NCBI RefSeq assembly: GCF_002929825.1
Contig: NZ_PJJN01000027.1
Location: 62,001-126,000 of the forward strand
Source: Cryobacterium sp. Y29
GTDB lineage: Bacteria; Actinomycetota; Actinomycetes; Actinomycetales; Microbacteriaceae
Length of the DNA stretch: 64,000 nt
Direction of reading: 5' to 3'
Below the pieces are notes generated by a model, which ran no database searches, had not been told where the DNA came from, and was given only the letters and a program-made list of their open reading frames with translations. The position numbers and the translations under genes were made by a program. Every line of letters starts with the position of its first letter. Position 1 is the stretch's first letter. Below, piece after piece: positions 9,065 through 18,256 of this stretch.

Positions 9065-9915
9065 TGACCAGCAACCCGCATGATCACGACACCAGCGATT
9101 CTCGTACGCCCGGTTTGGGCGGCGCTATTGCCGGCAGTCTCGACTCGGTCGACGACCGGGCCAGCGGCCGCGCGGCTGAAACTGCTCGGGACGCCGAAAA
9201 TGCGGTGTGGCTCGACGATCTCACGGTCGAACTGCGCCTGCTCGATGTCAGTGGCAGCGACATCGGTGATGCCGTCGCCAGCACGCGGGAGTTTCTTGCC
9301 GATTCGGGTGCGCGAGCCGACGAATCATTCGGCAGTCCCCAGCGCTACGCCGCAGAGCTCGACCTGCCAGCCCTTCCCCAATCCAAGAAGTCAATTAACG
9401 AGGTCTTGCTGACCAGTGGAATCGGGATTATCGGGCTGGTCGTGCTCGGCCAAACGGCATACTCCCTCGCGAGCGGTGACGACGGCCTTGACGTGCGGGT
9501 GTGGATGGTCGTATCCCTGGGCGCGACGGTCCTTCTATTGGGCCTGATACCCAAAGTCATTCCGGTCTTGTTTCGCGCGCGCTCACGCCCCCGAACGGCG
9601 GGGCTGATCGTGGCGGGAGTAACATTCGGCGGTTTCGGCCCGGTCCTGCTCAGCGTGTGGTGGGGGCAGGCGGTGCTGTTCAATGTTCCCGCACTGCCGG
9701 TCGCCATCGGGGCTGGCATCCTGTTGCTCGCGCCAGCCATCTGGAACCAGGTGCGCCACACGTTGGGCGAGGACCCGATCGTTGATCCGGGCACCGGCGC
9801 CGAGCCGGTCCCACCTAAAGGCGCGCGCTTTCTGGCCGGGGTCGGCAACTGGATCATGGTGGTCTACGGTGCCGTCAGCTTCGTGTTGACCCTCGCCCTC
9901 TACCCCAACACTTGA
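9061..9915 (+). CDS. Membrane protein with N-terminal HAAS-like domain, paralogue 1
   Basis: A 284-residue protein. The first 50 residues are polar. A helical domain follows (about residues 50-100) around VELRLLDVSGSDIGDAV and FGSPQRYAAEL, matching the HAAS/DUF1700-type partner of PadR regulators. Five or so hydrophobic segments then occupy residues 118-280. It overlaps padR by four bases. The next gene is a clear paralogue with the same layout. The exact job is unknown; co-transcription with padR suggests a membrane sensor or a target of that regulator. Confidence 0.78.
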   Translation: MMTSNPHDHDTSDSRTPGLGGAIAGSLDSVDDRASGRAAETARDAENAVWLDDLTVELRLLDVSGSDIGDAVASTREFLADSGARADESFGSPQRYAAELDLPALPQSKKSINEVLLTSGIGIIGLVVLGQTAYSLASGDDGLDVRVWMVVSLGATVLLLGLIPKVIPVLFRARSRPRTAGLIVAGVTFGGFGPVLLSVWWGQAVLFNVPALPVAIGAGILLLAPAIWNQVRHTLGEDPIVDPGTGAEPVPPKGARFLAGVGNWIMVVYGAVSFVLTLALYPNT

Positions 9916-9943
9916 TGTCCGATCCAACAGACGGGGCCGAATC

Positions 9944-10708
9944 ATGACGACCAACCCGTTTGATTCTGACAGCAGCGCAGGCATCCGCTCGGCGAAAATG
10001 GACGATGCCACCTGGTTCGACGAATTCACGATTGAGCTGCGACTGCTCGCGGTTCCCGGTAGTGACATCGGCGATGCCCTGGCCAGCGCCCGGGAGTTTC
10101 TCGCCGACGCTGGCACGAGTGCACAGGAGTGTTTCGGCAGCCCCAGGAGCTACGCGGCCGAGCTCCGCCTCTCGACTATTCCGCAACCGGCCGTGAACGG
10201 CGTGGGCTTGCGGGCCGGTCTCGGACTGCTCGGTCTCATCGGGTTCATGGTGTCAGCGCTGCCGCTCGTGCAAGGCGCGGCGGTGCGCGTTGACCTGCCC
10301 ACAATTTCCCTGTTCGTCGTCGTGATCGTCGGCGCAGTGCTGATGCCCACCTTCCTGCGGTCACTCGCCAGGGTGCGCCCGCGTGCCTGGATGTTCGTGG
10401 TCGCCGCTGTGCTGGGCATCGCTCTCCCGCTCGGCTTGAATGTATGGACCGACTTCGCGACGGTACTCTTCACCGTTTCCGCGTTGCCTATCGTGATCGC
10501 CTCTGCCCTGCTCGTGCTCGTGTCGGCGATCTGGAGCCAGGCGCGCCACTCGCTGCGCGACGACCCGATCGTCGCCCCGGGCGGCGCACCAGACGCACGC
10601 ACCTCGCTCTCGACCCGACTGTTCCTCGGCGCGATCACCTGGTCGATGGTGATCCTGTCGATTGTGATCTGGCTGTTCGCGCTGTTTGGTGAGCCGCTCG
10701 GGCGCTAG
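9944..10708 (+). CDS. Membrane protein with N-terminal HAAS-like domain, paralogue 2
   Basis: A 254-residue protein arising by tandem duplication with its upstream neighbour. The N-terminal domain IELRLLAVPGSDIGDALAS and FGSPRSYAAEL lines up directly with the first copy, while the membrane part (five hydrophobic stretches) has drifted further. Both copies keep a late segment of the form IWxQxRH followed by DDPIV/EDPIV. The ATG at 9944 lies 28 bases after the previous stop, so it is the third gene of the padR operon. Function is not recognised beyond that association. Confidence 0.76.
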   Translation: MTTNPFDSDSSAGIRSAKMDDATWFDEFTIELRLLAVPGSDIGDALASAREFLADAGTSAQECFGSPRSYAAELRLSTIPQPAVNGVGLRAGLGLLGLIGFMVSALPLVQGAAVRVDLPTISLFVVVIVGAVLMPTFLRSLARVRPRAWMFVVAAVLGIALPLGLNVWTDFATVLFTVSALPIVIASALLVLVSAIWSQARHSLRDDPIVAPGGAPDARTSLSTRLFLGAITWSMVILSIVIWLFALFGEPLGR

Positions 10709-10798
10709 TTGAATGGAGTTGCGCGGGTAGCCGACTTCGGTACTCGAGGATGCTGCTGGCGATTAGGCTGATCAAACGTAAGTTTCAAAGGAGATACG

Positions 10799-12208
10799 TT
10801 GGCTCTGAATCGTCGCGTGGTTGTCGGAGTAGATTCCTCGACCCAAAGTTGCAAGGTAGTCAGCGTCGACGCCGACACCGGAGAGCTGTTGCAGCTGCGC
10901 AGCGCACCCCACCCCGATGGCACGAGCATCAACCCCGAGCGCTGGCAGGAGGCCTTCGAGCAAGCCGGCGGTACCGCAGCCGCTGAGGGTGCAGGCAATG
11001 TGCTCGCCCTCGGCGTGAGCGCGCAGCAGCACGGCATGGTCGCCCTCGACCGCGAAGACACGCCCGTTCATGACGCCCTGCTCTGGAACGATGTGCGCAG
11101 CGCCCCGCAGGCTGCAGCGCTCACCGAGAAGTATGGCGCCTCGATGTGGGCCGAGGAGGTCGGTGTCGTACCGGTCGCCTCGTTCACTATTACGAAGCTG
11201 GCCTGGCTGCACGAACACCGGCCCGAACTCGCCGCGCGCGTCGAGCAGGTGATGTTGCCGCACGACTGGCTCACCTGGAACATTCTCGGGCGGCCCGCCG
11301 AAGCCACGACCGACCGCAGCGACGCCTCCGGCACCGGGTATTTCTCGGTGCAGAGCAATGAGTACCGTCTCGACCTGCTTGAGGCCGCCCTCGGCCGTGC
11401 CACCCGGGTACCGCGCGTGCTCGAGCCGTCGGAGCGAGCTGGACTGACTCAAAGCGGCGTCATCGTGTCGGCCGGCGCCGGCGACAACGCAGCGGCAGCC
11501 CTCGGCCTCGGCGCCGAGGAGGGCGACGTTGTTGTATCGATCGGTACGAGCGGCACCGTATTCGCCAGCACTGCTGCCCGCATAGTGGATCCCTCCGGCT
11601 CGGTCGCCGGGTTCGCCGACGCTGCCGGCGGCCAGCTTCCACTGCTCGCGACCATCAACGGTGCCCGCACCCTCGTGGCGACGGCCGGCTTGCTCGGCGT
11701 CGACATCGCGCGGTTCGGCGCGCTCGCCCTTGCCGCCCCGATCGACGCCGACGGCCTGCTCCTGCTGCCCTACCTCGATGGCGAACGCACCCCGAACCTG
11801 CCGGATGCCACCGGTTCGCTCACCGGAATGCGCCGGGCCAATATGCGCCCCGAAAACCTGGCCCAGGCATCCGTTCTGGGTCTGGTCTGCAGCCTCGCTG
11901 ACGCGCTCGACTCGTTGCGCGGCCAGGGCGTGCCCGTGCGGCAGGTCATTTTGATCGGTGGTGGCTCGCAGTCGCCCGCCGTGCAGAAGATTGCCGCGGA
12001 TGTTTTCGGTGTGCCGGTCGTGCTGCCAGCCCCCGGCGAATACGTCGCCCTCGGGGCTGCCCGGCAGGCCGCCTGGGCGCTTGACGGTAACTTTCCGCTG
12101 TGGAAGCGCGAGATCGCCACCGAACTCGAGCCCTCGGCCACGAGAGACTGGGCCATCGACGTGCGCGCACGCTACGCGGAGCAGCGCGGACTCATCTACG
12201 GGGTCTGA
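10799..12208 (+). CDS. xylB: Xylulokinase (FGGY family)
   Basis: Carbohydrate kinase of 469 residues that would phosphorylate D-xylulose for the pentose phosphate pathway. The N-terminal phosphate loop is VGVDSSTQSCKVV; LPHDWLTWNILGR in the middle is typical of xylulokinases; the adenosine/phosphate region contains VVSIGTSGTVFA and, near the C-terminus, ILIGGGSQSPAVQ. The TTG start at 10799 is supported by AAAGGAG six bases upstream, and the protein then aligns to the family N-terminus. No xylose isomerase, transporter or regulator is adjacent. Another FGGY ketose kinase role is possible. Confidence 0.86.
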   Translation: MALNRRVVVGVDSSTQSCKVVSVDADTGELLQLRSAPHPDGTSINPERWQEAFEQAGGTAAAEGAGNVLALGVSAQQHGMVALDREDTPVHDALLWNDVRSAPQAAALTEKYGASMWAEEVGVVPVASFTITKLAWLHEHRPELAARVEQVMLPHDWLTWNILGRPAEATTDRSDASGTGYFSVQSNEYRLDLLEAALGRATRVPRVLEPSERAGLTQSGVIVSAGAGDNAAAALGLGAEEGDVVVSIGTSGTVFASTAARIVDPSGSVAGFADAAGGQLPLLATINGARTLVATAGLLGVDIARFGALALAAPIDADGLLLLPYLDGERTPNLPDATGSLTGMRRANMRPENLAQASVLGLVCSLADALDSLRGQGVPVRQVILIGGGSQSPAVQKIAADVFGVPVVLPAPGEYVALGAARQAAWALDGNFPLWKREIATELEPSATRDWAIDVRARYAEQRGLIYGV

Positions 12209-12218
12209 CAGGCGCGCG

Positions 12219-13078
12219 TCAGGGGTATCCGATGAACCAGAGCAGCACAATGGCGACCGGCTGCAACGCGATCGATCCCGCGAGCAGCCCACGGCGCAGC
12301 TGCTTCGACCGCGCGATGGCCGGGTCACCGAGCAGCGGCGCGAGCGGCAGCAGCAAGCGAAACAGGCTCTGCTGCGGAAGAAACACGGCGACCAGATAGA
12401 GTCCGTAGCTTGCCGAGTAGGCCACCACCTCCGGCCGAAGCGGATGCAGCGCTCGCCGCGACAACCACCACCCAAAACCTGCCGCGAGCACGAGCACGAG
12501 AGTGATGCCGGCCAGGCCCAGGTACTTTCCGGCCATCAGAAACCACGGGGCGAGCGGAACGAACGAAACTCGACCGACGAAGCCGGTCCACCAGGACAGC
12601 TCAGTGGCCAGGTAGGCGTCGTGAACGCCCGTGACAGCGCCAGCCACGAGCGGCCAGGCCAGACCGGCCGCCGCAATGGCCAGCCCGGCGGTCACGATGG
12701 CCCAGCGACGTAGAATTCGAGGCCGGTCAGGGCAGACACACCGCGCACAAGCCACGGAAACACCGGCAGAAAGGCCCAGGCATTCGGCAGGGTGTTGCCA
12801 GCTAAGTCTGTTGGAAGTTCGGTCGGGTAGCCTCGCAGTGCGATCTGCCGGTAGAACGAGCTGTCCCACGATCCCGAGAAGGTGAAGAAGTTCGGGTCGC
12901 TGCGGTGGCTCGCAAAGTTCCAGTCGAGTCGGGTCGCGACGATGAACAGGCTCGCCAGCAGGGTCGTTGTGAGCAGTCGCGACGCCGCCCAGATCACCAG
13001 CACCAGGCCCCACGGCGGCAGGCGACCGAGGTGGGAGCGGAGCGCGCTCAACCGTTCCGCCCCGCCCCCGTTCGTCAT
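12219..13078 (-). pseudogene. PIG-V-like mannosyltransferase membrane protein, internally deleted and frameshifted
   Basis: The 5' part (13078 to about 12715) encodes a start typical of actinobacterial PIG-V/GT-C mannosyltransferases: a first membrane helix, WDSSFYRQIALRGYP and NAWAFLPVFPWLV. It then ends at a TGA just after LEFYVA. In another frame the 3' part (about 12715 to 12219) continues with RRWAIVTAGLAIAAAGLAWP and the family's later segment TELSWWTGFVGR. The two parts together give roughly 290 residues against about 400 for intact relatives. The hydrophobic middle that should follow FYVA is missing. I read this as one gene broken by a deletion of about 300 bp that also shifted the frame, not a simple sequencing slip. 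Confidence 0.7.
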
Positions 13079-13106
13079 CGCCCCAGACTAGCTGCCCGTG
13101 ACTGAG

Positions 13107-13334
13107 CTAGCAGCAGCGCCCCTGCGGGTTCTTATCCTGGCGGTCGGTCTGGTCCCGCCAGAATTCGCGCTCGGTGAGTAGCGGATGCGGCGCGCGGTCG
13201 AGGCCGGCAGTATCCGTTTCGCAGGAGGCCGCGTGGTGCGCCACGTACTTCTCGTAGGCATCCTCGCCGAGGAGGCCTTTGAGGTACCAGATCACGCCGC
13301 GGGCGCCCGCGCGGACGCCCGCCCACAGGGTCAT
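13107..13334 (-). CDS. ybdD: YbdD/YjiX family small protein
   Basis: A 75-residue protein of the YbdD/YjiX (DUF466) family, which almost always follows cstA or btsT. The family core is visible: RGVIWYLKGLLGEDAYEKYV, then HPLLTEREFWR. The ATG at 13334-13332 shares one base with the cstA stop (TGATG), which points to translational coupling. The tail ends in two cysteines (GRCC). Its role with the transporter is not established; the constant pairing suggests a small partner subunit or modulator. A longer upstream reading would run into cstA and is not preferred. Confidence 0.88.
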   Translation of the reverse strand: MTLWAGVRAGARGVIWYLKGLLGEDAYEKYVAHHAASCETDTAGLDRAPHPLLTEREFWRDQTDRQDKNPQGRCC

Positions 13335-15619
13335 CAGTGGCCCGTGACCTTGATTTTTTTCTCGGCCGGCAGGGCATCCCACTGCGCCTGCAGCACCTTC
13401 TCGGGTGGGGTCATGATGAACCCGGCCGGGGCATAGGTCTGCGACTGCACGGCGTCATCTTCACTCGTCGCGCTCGAGTTCTTGCGGTACGCGTTCCAGG
13501 TGGCCTGAATAGCCGTGAGGATCACGATGATCGCGAGCACGACGAAGACGATCGACAGCACACCCTGCACCATCGTGTTGCGCACGACGGCCTCCATGGC
13601 TAGAACGCTCGGCGCGGTGCCGAAACTCGTCTCGCCCGCGGCGAGGGCCTCGGAGAACGCGCGGTTCTGAGCGAAGTAGCCGATGCCAGGGGTGGTCGAG
13701 AAGATCTTCAGGAACGAGGCCGAAATGGTGACCACGGATGCGAAACCCAGCGGTAGCGCCACCACCCAGAGGTATTTGAACAGACCACGCTTGGCGACAA
13801 TGGCCATACACACGGCCAGGGCGATGGCCGCGAGCAGTTGGTTGGCGATGCCGAACAGCGGGAACAGAGTGTTGATGCCCCCGAGCGGATCGGTCACTCC
13901 CATCAGCAGCACGGCTCCCCAGGCGGCGACCATGATGGCCGTGGCAGCCCAGGCGCCGGGGCGCCAGGAGGTGTTCTTGAACTTCGGGAAGAAGTTGCCG
14001 AGGCTGTCCTGCAGCATGAAGCGGGCGACGCGGGTGCCGGCATCCACTGCGGTGAGAATGAACAGGGCCTCGAACATGATGGCGAAGTGATACCAGAAGC
14101 TCATCATCGATGTACCGCCGACGAGCTGCTGCATGATGTGCGAGAGCCCGACGGCCAGCGTGGGTGCGCCGCCGGTGCGGGAGACGATCGACTCTTCACC
14201 GACGTTGGTCGCCATGTCGGTGAGCATGCTGGGCGTGAGGTTGACGCCGGTCAGGCCGAGGCCGTTCACGAACGCGACCGCGCCCTGCACGGTACCACCG
14301 GTGAGGGCGGGCGAGGCGTTCATGGCGAAATAGATACCGCGGTCAATCGACAGCGCGGCGACGAGGGCCATGATCGCCACGAGCGACTCCATCAGCATGC
14401 CGCCGTAGCCGATGAACCGGGTCTGGCGTTCCTTCTGGATGAGCTTGGGCGTGGTGCCCGAGGCGATGAGGGCGTGGAAGCCGCTGAGGGCGCCGCAGGC
14501 GATCGTGACGAACAGGAACGGAAAGAGCGTTCCGGCCACGACGGGGCCGGTGCCGGTGGTGGCGAAGCCGCTGACCGCCGGCACGTTGATCTCCGGGCGG
14601 ATGATGACGATCGCCACGGCGAGCATGCCGATCGTGCCGATCTTCATGAAGGTCGACAGGTAGTCGCGCGGTGCGAGCAGTAGCCAGACGGGCAGGATTG
14701 CGGCGATGAAGCCGTAGATGATGATGCCCCAGGCGATGGTGACCTTGTCGAGCAGCAGGTAGGTCTGGCCCCATTCGGTGCCGTTGACCATGCCGCCGCC
14801 GACGATGGCGGCGATGAGCAGCACGAAGCCGATGATGGAGATCTCGGTGATCTTGCCCGGGCGGAAGAAGCGCAGGTAGCAGCCCATGAATAGCGCGATC
14901 GGGATGGTCATTCCGACCGAGAAGACGCCCCACGGGCTTTCGGCGAGGGCGTTCGTGACGACGAGGGCGAGAATGGCCACGATGATGACCATGATTACCA
15001 GGGTTGCGATGAGTGCAGCGGTACCGCCGATCACGCCGAGTTCGTCACGGGCCATCTGGCCGAGCGAGCGGCCGCCGCGGCGCATGGAGAAGTGCAAAAT
15101 GAGGTAGTCCTGCACCGCGCCGGCGAGAACGACACCGACGATGATCCAGATCGTGCCCGGCAGATAGCCCATCTGCGCGGCCAGCACGGGGCCGACCAGC
15201 GGACCGGCGCCGGCAATGGCGGCGAAGTGGTGGCCGAACAATACGCGGCGATCGGTGGCGGCAAAGTCCTTGCCGTCTGCCTTGTACTCGGCGGGCGTGG
15301 CCCGGCGGTCGTCGGGGCGAACGATGTGCTTCTCGATGAACTTTGAGTAGAAGCGGTAGCCGATGAGGTAGGTGCAAATCGCGGCGAAGACGAACCAGAT
15401 GGCGTTGACGGTCTCGCCGCGCACCACGGCGAGCATGACCCAGCTGAGGCCACCGAGCAGCGAAATGGCCGACCAGATGATGATTTTGAGGGGTGTCCAC
15501 TGGCGATCGTGGGCGTCATGCGCCTCGGGATCCAGGGCGACCGCGAGGTCGTGCGGAATCCGTTTCAGAGCGGTCGGTTCTTGGGTCGTGCCTTCTGACA
15601 TGGTGGACGGGGCGCCCAT
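13334..15619 (-). CDS. cstA: CstA-family pyruvate/peptide transporter (carbon starvation protein A)
   Basis: Multi-pass inner-membrane transporter of about 761 residues with some 16-18 hydrophobic segments. After a short polar head the family begins near VNAIWFVFAAICTYLIGYRF. The conserved FGHHFAAIAGAGPLVGPVLA and later ACGALSGFHALIASGTTPK are diagnostic. CstA and its relative BtsT import pyruvate; a peptide role has also been reported for CstA. The ATG at 15619 is chosen because AAGGAGG lies just upstream. Starting further upstream would collide with the glycyl-tRNA synthetase start. ybdD follows with a one-base overlap. Confidence 0.93.
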   Translation of the reverse strand: MGAPSTMSEGTTQEPTALKRIPHDLAVALDPEAHDAHDRQWTPLKIIIWSAISLLGGLSWVMLAVVRGETVNAIWFVFAAICTYLIGYRFYSKFIEKHIVRPDDRRATPAEYKADGKDFAATDRRVLFGHHFAAIAGAGPLVGPVLAAQMGYLPGTIWIIVGVVLAGAVQDYLILHFSMRRGGRSLGQMARDELGVIGGTAALIATLVIMVIIVAILALVVTNALAESPWGVFSVGMTIPIALFMGCYLRFFRPGKITEISIIGFVLLIAAIVGGGMVNGTEWGQTYLLLDKVTIAWGIIIYGFIAAILPVWLLLAPRDYLSTFMKIGTIGMLAVAIVIIRPEINVPAVSGFATTGTGPVVAGTLFPFLFVTIACGALSGFHALIASGTTPKLIQKERQTRFIGYGGMLMESLVAIMALVAALSIDRGIYFAMNASPALTGGTVQGAVAFVNGLGLTGVNLTPSMLTDMATNVGEESIVSRTGGAPTLAVGLSHIMQQLVGGTSMMSFWYHFAIMFEALFILTAVDAGTRVARFMLQDSLGNFFPKFKNTSWRPGAWAATAIMVAAWGAVLLMGVTDPLGGINTLFPLFGIANQLLAAIALAVCMAIVAKRGLFKYLWVVALPLGFASVVTISASFLKIFSTTPGIGYFAQNRAFSEALAAGETSFGTAPSVLAMEAVVRNTMVQGVLSIVFVVLAIIVILTAIQATWNAYRKNSSATSEDDAVQSQTYAPAGFIMTPPEKVLQAQWDALPAEKKIKVTGH

Positions 15620-15737
15620 TTCTCCTCCTTGAGCCAAGGCAGATGCTGTGAACCTGCTTCTGTACGTTACCGCGACGCGAGAATGGCTCAAACCCCGAGC
15701 GGGAACGGGGCACGGATCGAGCACGTAAAATAGACAA

Positions 15738-15758
15738 TCGGGCACTCGCCCGAATTTT
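15738..15758 (+). promoter_or_regulatory. Small hairpin with T-run in the glyQS leader
   Basis: TCGGGC (15738-15743) pairs with GCCCGA (15748-15753) across the loop ACTC and is followed by ATTTT. A -10-like TAAAAT lies just upstream at 15726-15731. The hairpin could be a short attenuator in the glyQS leader. It lacks T-box features, and the stem is only six pairs. Confidence 0.25.
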
Positions 15759-15782
15759 GCGCCCTCGACCATTGGAGCCACC

Positions 15783-17168
15783 GTGGCGACGCCCACTCAT
15801 CTTGATTCCGTTATTGCCCTCGCCCGCCACCGTGGCTTTGTGTTTCAGGCCGGTGAGATCTACGGCGGCTCCCGCTCCGCCTGGGACTATGGCCCCCTCG
15901 GCGTCGAGCTTAAAGAGAACATCAAGAAGCAGTGGTGGCGTTCGATGGTCACGAGCCGCGACGACGTCGTCGGCCTCGACTCGTCCGTGATTCTGCCGCG
16001 GCAGGTCTGGGAGGCATCCGGTCACGTCGAGGTCTTCAGCGACCCGCTGATCGAGTGCACGAGCTGCCATAAGCGTTTTCGCGCCGACCACCTCGAAGAG
16101 CAGTATGAGGAGAAGAAGGGCCGCCCGCCCGAGAACGGACTCGACGACATTGCCTGCCCTAACTGCGGCAACCGTCACATCTGGACCGAGCCGCGCGCCT
16201 TCTCCGGCCTGCTCAAGACCTACCTCGGCCCGGTCGATGACGAGGCCGGCATGCATTACCTGCGCCCCGAAACCGCCCAGGGCATCTTCGTCAACTTCGC
16301 CAACGTGCTGCAGGCGTCGCGCTCGAAGCCGCCGTTCGGCATCGGCCAGATCGGCAAGAGCTTTCGCAACGAGATCACACCGGGTAATTTCATCTTTCGC
16401 ACCCGCGAGTTCGAGCAGATGGAGATGGAATTCTTCGTCGAGCCCGGCACCGATGAGACCTGGCACCAGTATTGGATCGACACCCGCATGAAGTGGTACA
16501 CCGATCTCGGTATCAACCCGGAGAACCTGCGCCTGTTCGAGCACCCGGCCGAAAAGCTCTCGCACTACTCCAAGCGCACCGTCGACATCGAATACCGCTT
16601 CGGCTTCACCGGCACCGAGTTCGGTGAGCTCGAGGGTGTGGCGAACCGTGGTGACTTTGACCTGTCAACGCACGCCAAGGCATCCGGTAAAGACCTGACG
16701 TATTTCGACCAGACCAAGAACGAGCGCTGGACGCCCTGGGTGATCGAGCCCGCCGCCGGCCTGACCCGTTCGCTCATGGCCTTCCTGGTCGACGCCTACG
16801 TCGAAGAAGAAGTTCCGAACGCCAAGGGCGGTGTCGACAAACGCACCGTGCTCAAGCTCGACCCGCGCCTGTCACCGGTGAAGGCCGCGATCCTGCCCCT
16901 CTCCCGCAACGAGAAGCTCTCCCCGATGGCGCGCGAGCTCGCTACGAACCTGCGCCAGCTCTGGAACGTCGACTTCGATGACGCCGGAGCCATCGGCCGT
17001 CGTTACCGCCGCCAGGACGAAATCGGTACCCCGTTCTGCATCACGGTCGACTTCGACTCCCTCGACGATCAGGCTGTTACCGTGCGCGACCGCGACACGA
17101 TGGCGCAGGAGCGTGTGCCGCTCGTCGACCTCGAGGCCTACCTCGCGGTGCGCTTGCGCGGCGCCTAA
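15783..17168 (+). CDS. glyQS: Glycyl-tRNA synthetase, homodimeric class II
   Basis: Charges tRNA-Gly in the cytoplasm. The 461-residue length fits the alpha2-type enzyme. Class II motif 2 is [20 protein letters not shown] (about residue 195) and motif 3 contains [12 protein letters not shown] (about residue 325). An insertion near residue 80 has two CxxC pairs (CTSC and CPNC) that could hold zinc, as seen in several actinobacterial enzymes. The C-terminal anticodon-binding domain runs from about residue 360. The start is a GTG at 15783, 11 bases after a GGAG. The gene is divergent from cstA. Confidence 0.96.
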   Translation: MATPTHLDSVIALARHRGFVFQAGEIYGGSRSAWDYGPLGVELKENIKKQWWRSMVTSRDDVVGLDSSVILPRQVWEASGHVEVFSDPLIECTSCHKRFRADHLEEQYEEKKGRPPENGLDDIACPNCGNRHIWTEPRAFSGLLKTYLGPVDDEAGMHYLRPETAQGIFVNFANVLQASRSKPPFGIGQIGKSFRNEITPGNFIFRTREFEQMEMEFFVEPGTDETWHQYWIDTRMKWYTDLGINPENLRLFEHPAEKLSHYSKRTVDIEYRFGFTGTEFGELEGVANRGDFDLSTHAKASGKDLTYFDQTKNERWTPWVIEPAAGLTRSLMAFLVDAYVEEEVPNAKGGVDKRTVLKLDPRLSPVKAAILPLSRNEKLSPMARELATNLRQLWNVDFDDAGAIGRRYRRQDEIGTPFCITVDFDSLDDQAVTVRDRDTMAQERVPLVDLEAYLAVRLRGA

Positions 17169-17215
17169 CGGCAGAAAAGCGCCTGCCCGGGCCGCACGTC
17201 GTGCAGACTGTGACC

Positions 17216-18256
17216 ATGAAAGCGGTCTATTTCGAAGAGTTCGGTGTTCTCCCGGTGCTGCGCGAGGTGCCCGAACCGCAGCTCAGCGCGGCCGGTGTGA
17301 TCGTGCGGGTGGAGGCCACCGGTCTCTGCCGCAGCGACTGGCATGGCTGGCAGGGCCATGACACCGACATCGCCCTGCCACACGTTCCCGGTCACGAACT
17401 GGTCGGCGTGATTGATGTGGTCGGGCCGCTGGTTCGCCGGTTTCGGGTGGGCCAGCGGGTGACCGTGCCGTTTGTCTGCGCCTGTGGCGACTGCCCGGAA
17501 TGTGACGCCGGCAACGGACAGGTCTGCCGCAACCAGACCCAGCCCGGCTTCACTCACTGGGGCTCCTACGCCGAACGGGTCGCGTTGCACAACGCCGACG
17601 TGAACCTCATCGCCGTCGGCGACGACCTCGACGCGGGCGCCGCGGCGCTGCTCGGCTGTCGTTTCGCGACCTCGTATCGCGGGCTCGTACATCAAGCCGG
17701 CCTTCAGGCGGGCGAAACCCTCGTGGTCGTCGGCTGCGGCGGAGTAGGCCTCAGCGCGGTGATGATCGGGCAGGCGCTCGGCGCCACGGTCATCGCGGTC
17801 GATATCAGCGCGGACGCGCTCGATGCGGCGACCCGCGTCGGGGCGGCGCACGTGGTCAACTCGGCCGGGCTCGGCGATGCCGAGGTGGTCGAACACATTC
17901 GGGCCCTGACAACCGACGGCGCCCAGGTGAGTCTCGAGGCGCTTGGCCGGGAGAACACGGTGGCCATCGGTATCCGCTCGCTGGCTACCCGTGGGCGGCA
18001 CGTGCAGATTGGCTTGCTGGCCGACGACCCTCGGGTGCCGCTGGGCACGGTGATCGCCCGGGAGCTGACCGTACTCGGCAGCCACGGCATGCCCGCTCAC
18101 GACTATCCGGCCCTGCTCGACCTGGTGCGAAGCGGTCGACTGCGCCCGCAAGACCTGATCAGCCGCCGCATCACCCTGGCCGAAGCGCCCGCCGCCCTTG
18201 CCGCTATGTCGACTTCCGGCGCACCCGCCGGCGTCACCCTGATCGAGCTGGGTTAA
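17216..18256 (+). CDS. Zinc-dependent alcohol dehydrogenase
   Basis: Medium-chain dehydrogenase of about 346 residues. The catalytic zinc site starts at [11 protein letters not shown] and continues with HVPGHELVG. The structural zinc site has four cysteines in [17 protein letters not shown]. The NAD-binding domain has [12 protein letters not shown] and an acidic residue after the second strand (VDIS), which favours NAD(H). ATG at 17216 (MKAVYF) matches the family start; a GTG five codons upstream is also open. Substrate is not clear. The gene converges on hemA, with stop codons overlapping by four bases. Confidence 0.87.
   Translation: MKAVYFEEFGVLPVLREVPEPQLSAAGVIVRVEATGLCRSDWHGWQGHDTDIALPHVPGHELVGVIDVVGPLVRRFRVGQRVTVPFVCACGDCPECDAGNGQVCRNQTQPGFTHWGSYAERVALHNADVNLIAVGDDLDAGAAALLGCRFATSYRGLVHQAGLQAGETLVVVGCGGVGLSAVMIGQALGATVIAVDISADALDAATRVGAAHVVNSAGLGDAEVVEHIRALTTDGAQVSLEALGRENTVAIGIRSLATRGRHVQIGLLADDPRVPLGTVIARELTVLGSHGMPAHDYPALLDLVRSGRLRPQDLISRRITLAEAPAALAAMSTSGAPAGVTLIELG

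Noticed and set aside
10772..12475. 567-codon open frame antisense to xylB
   Set aside because: Crosses an intact FGGY kinase and its neighbour; composition is that of a shadow frame.
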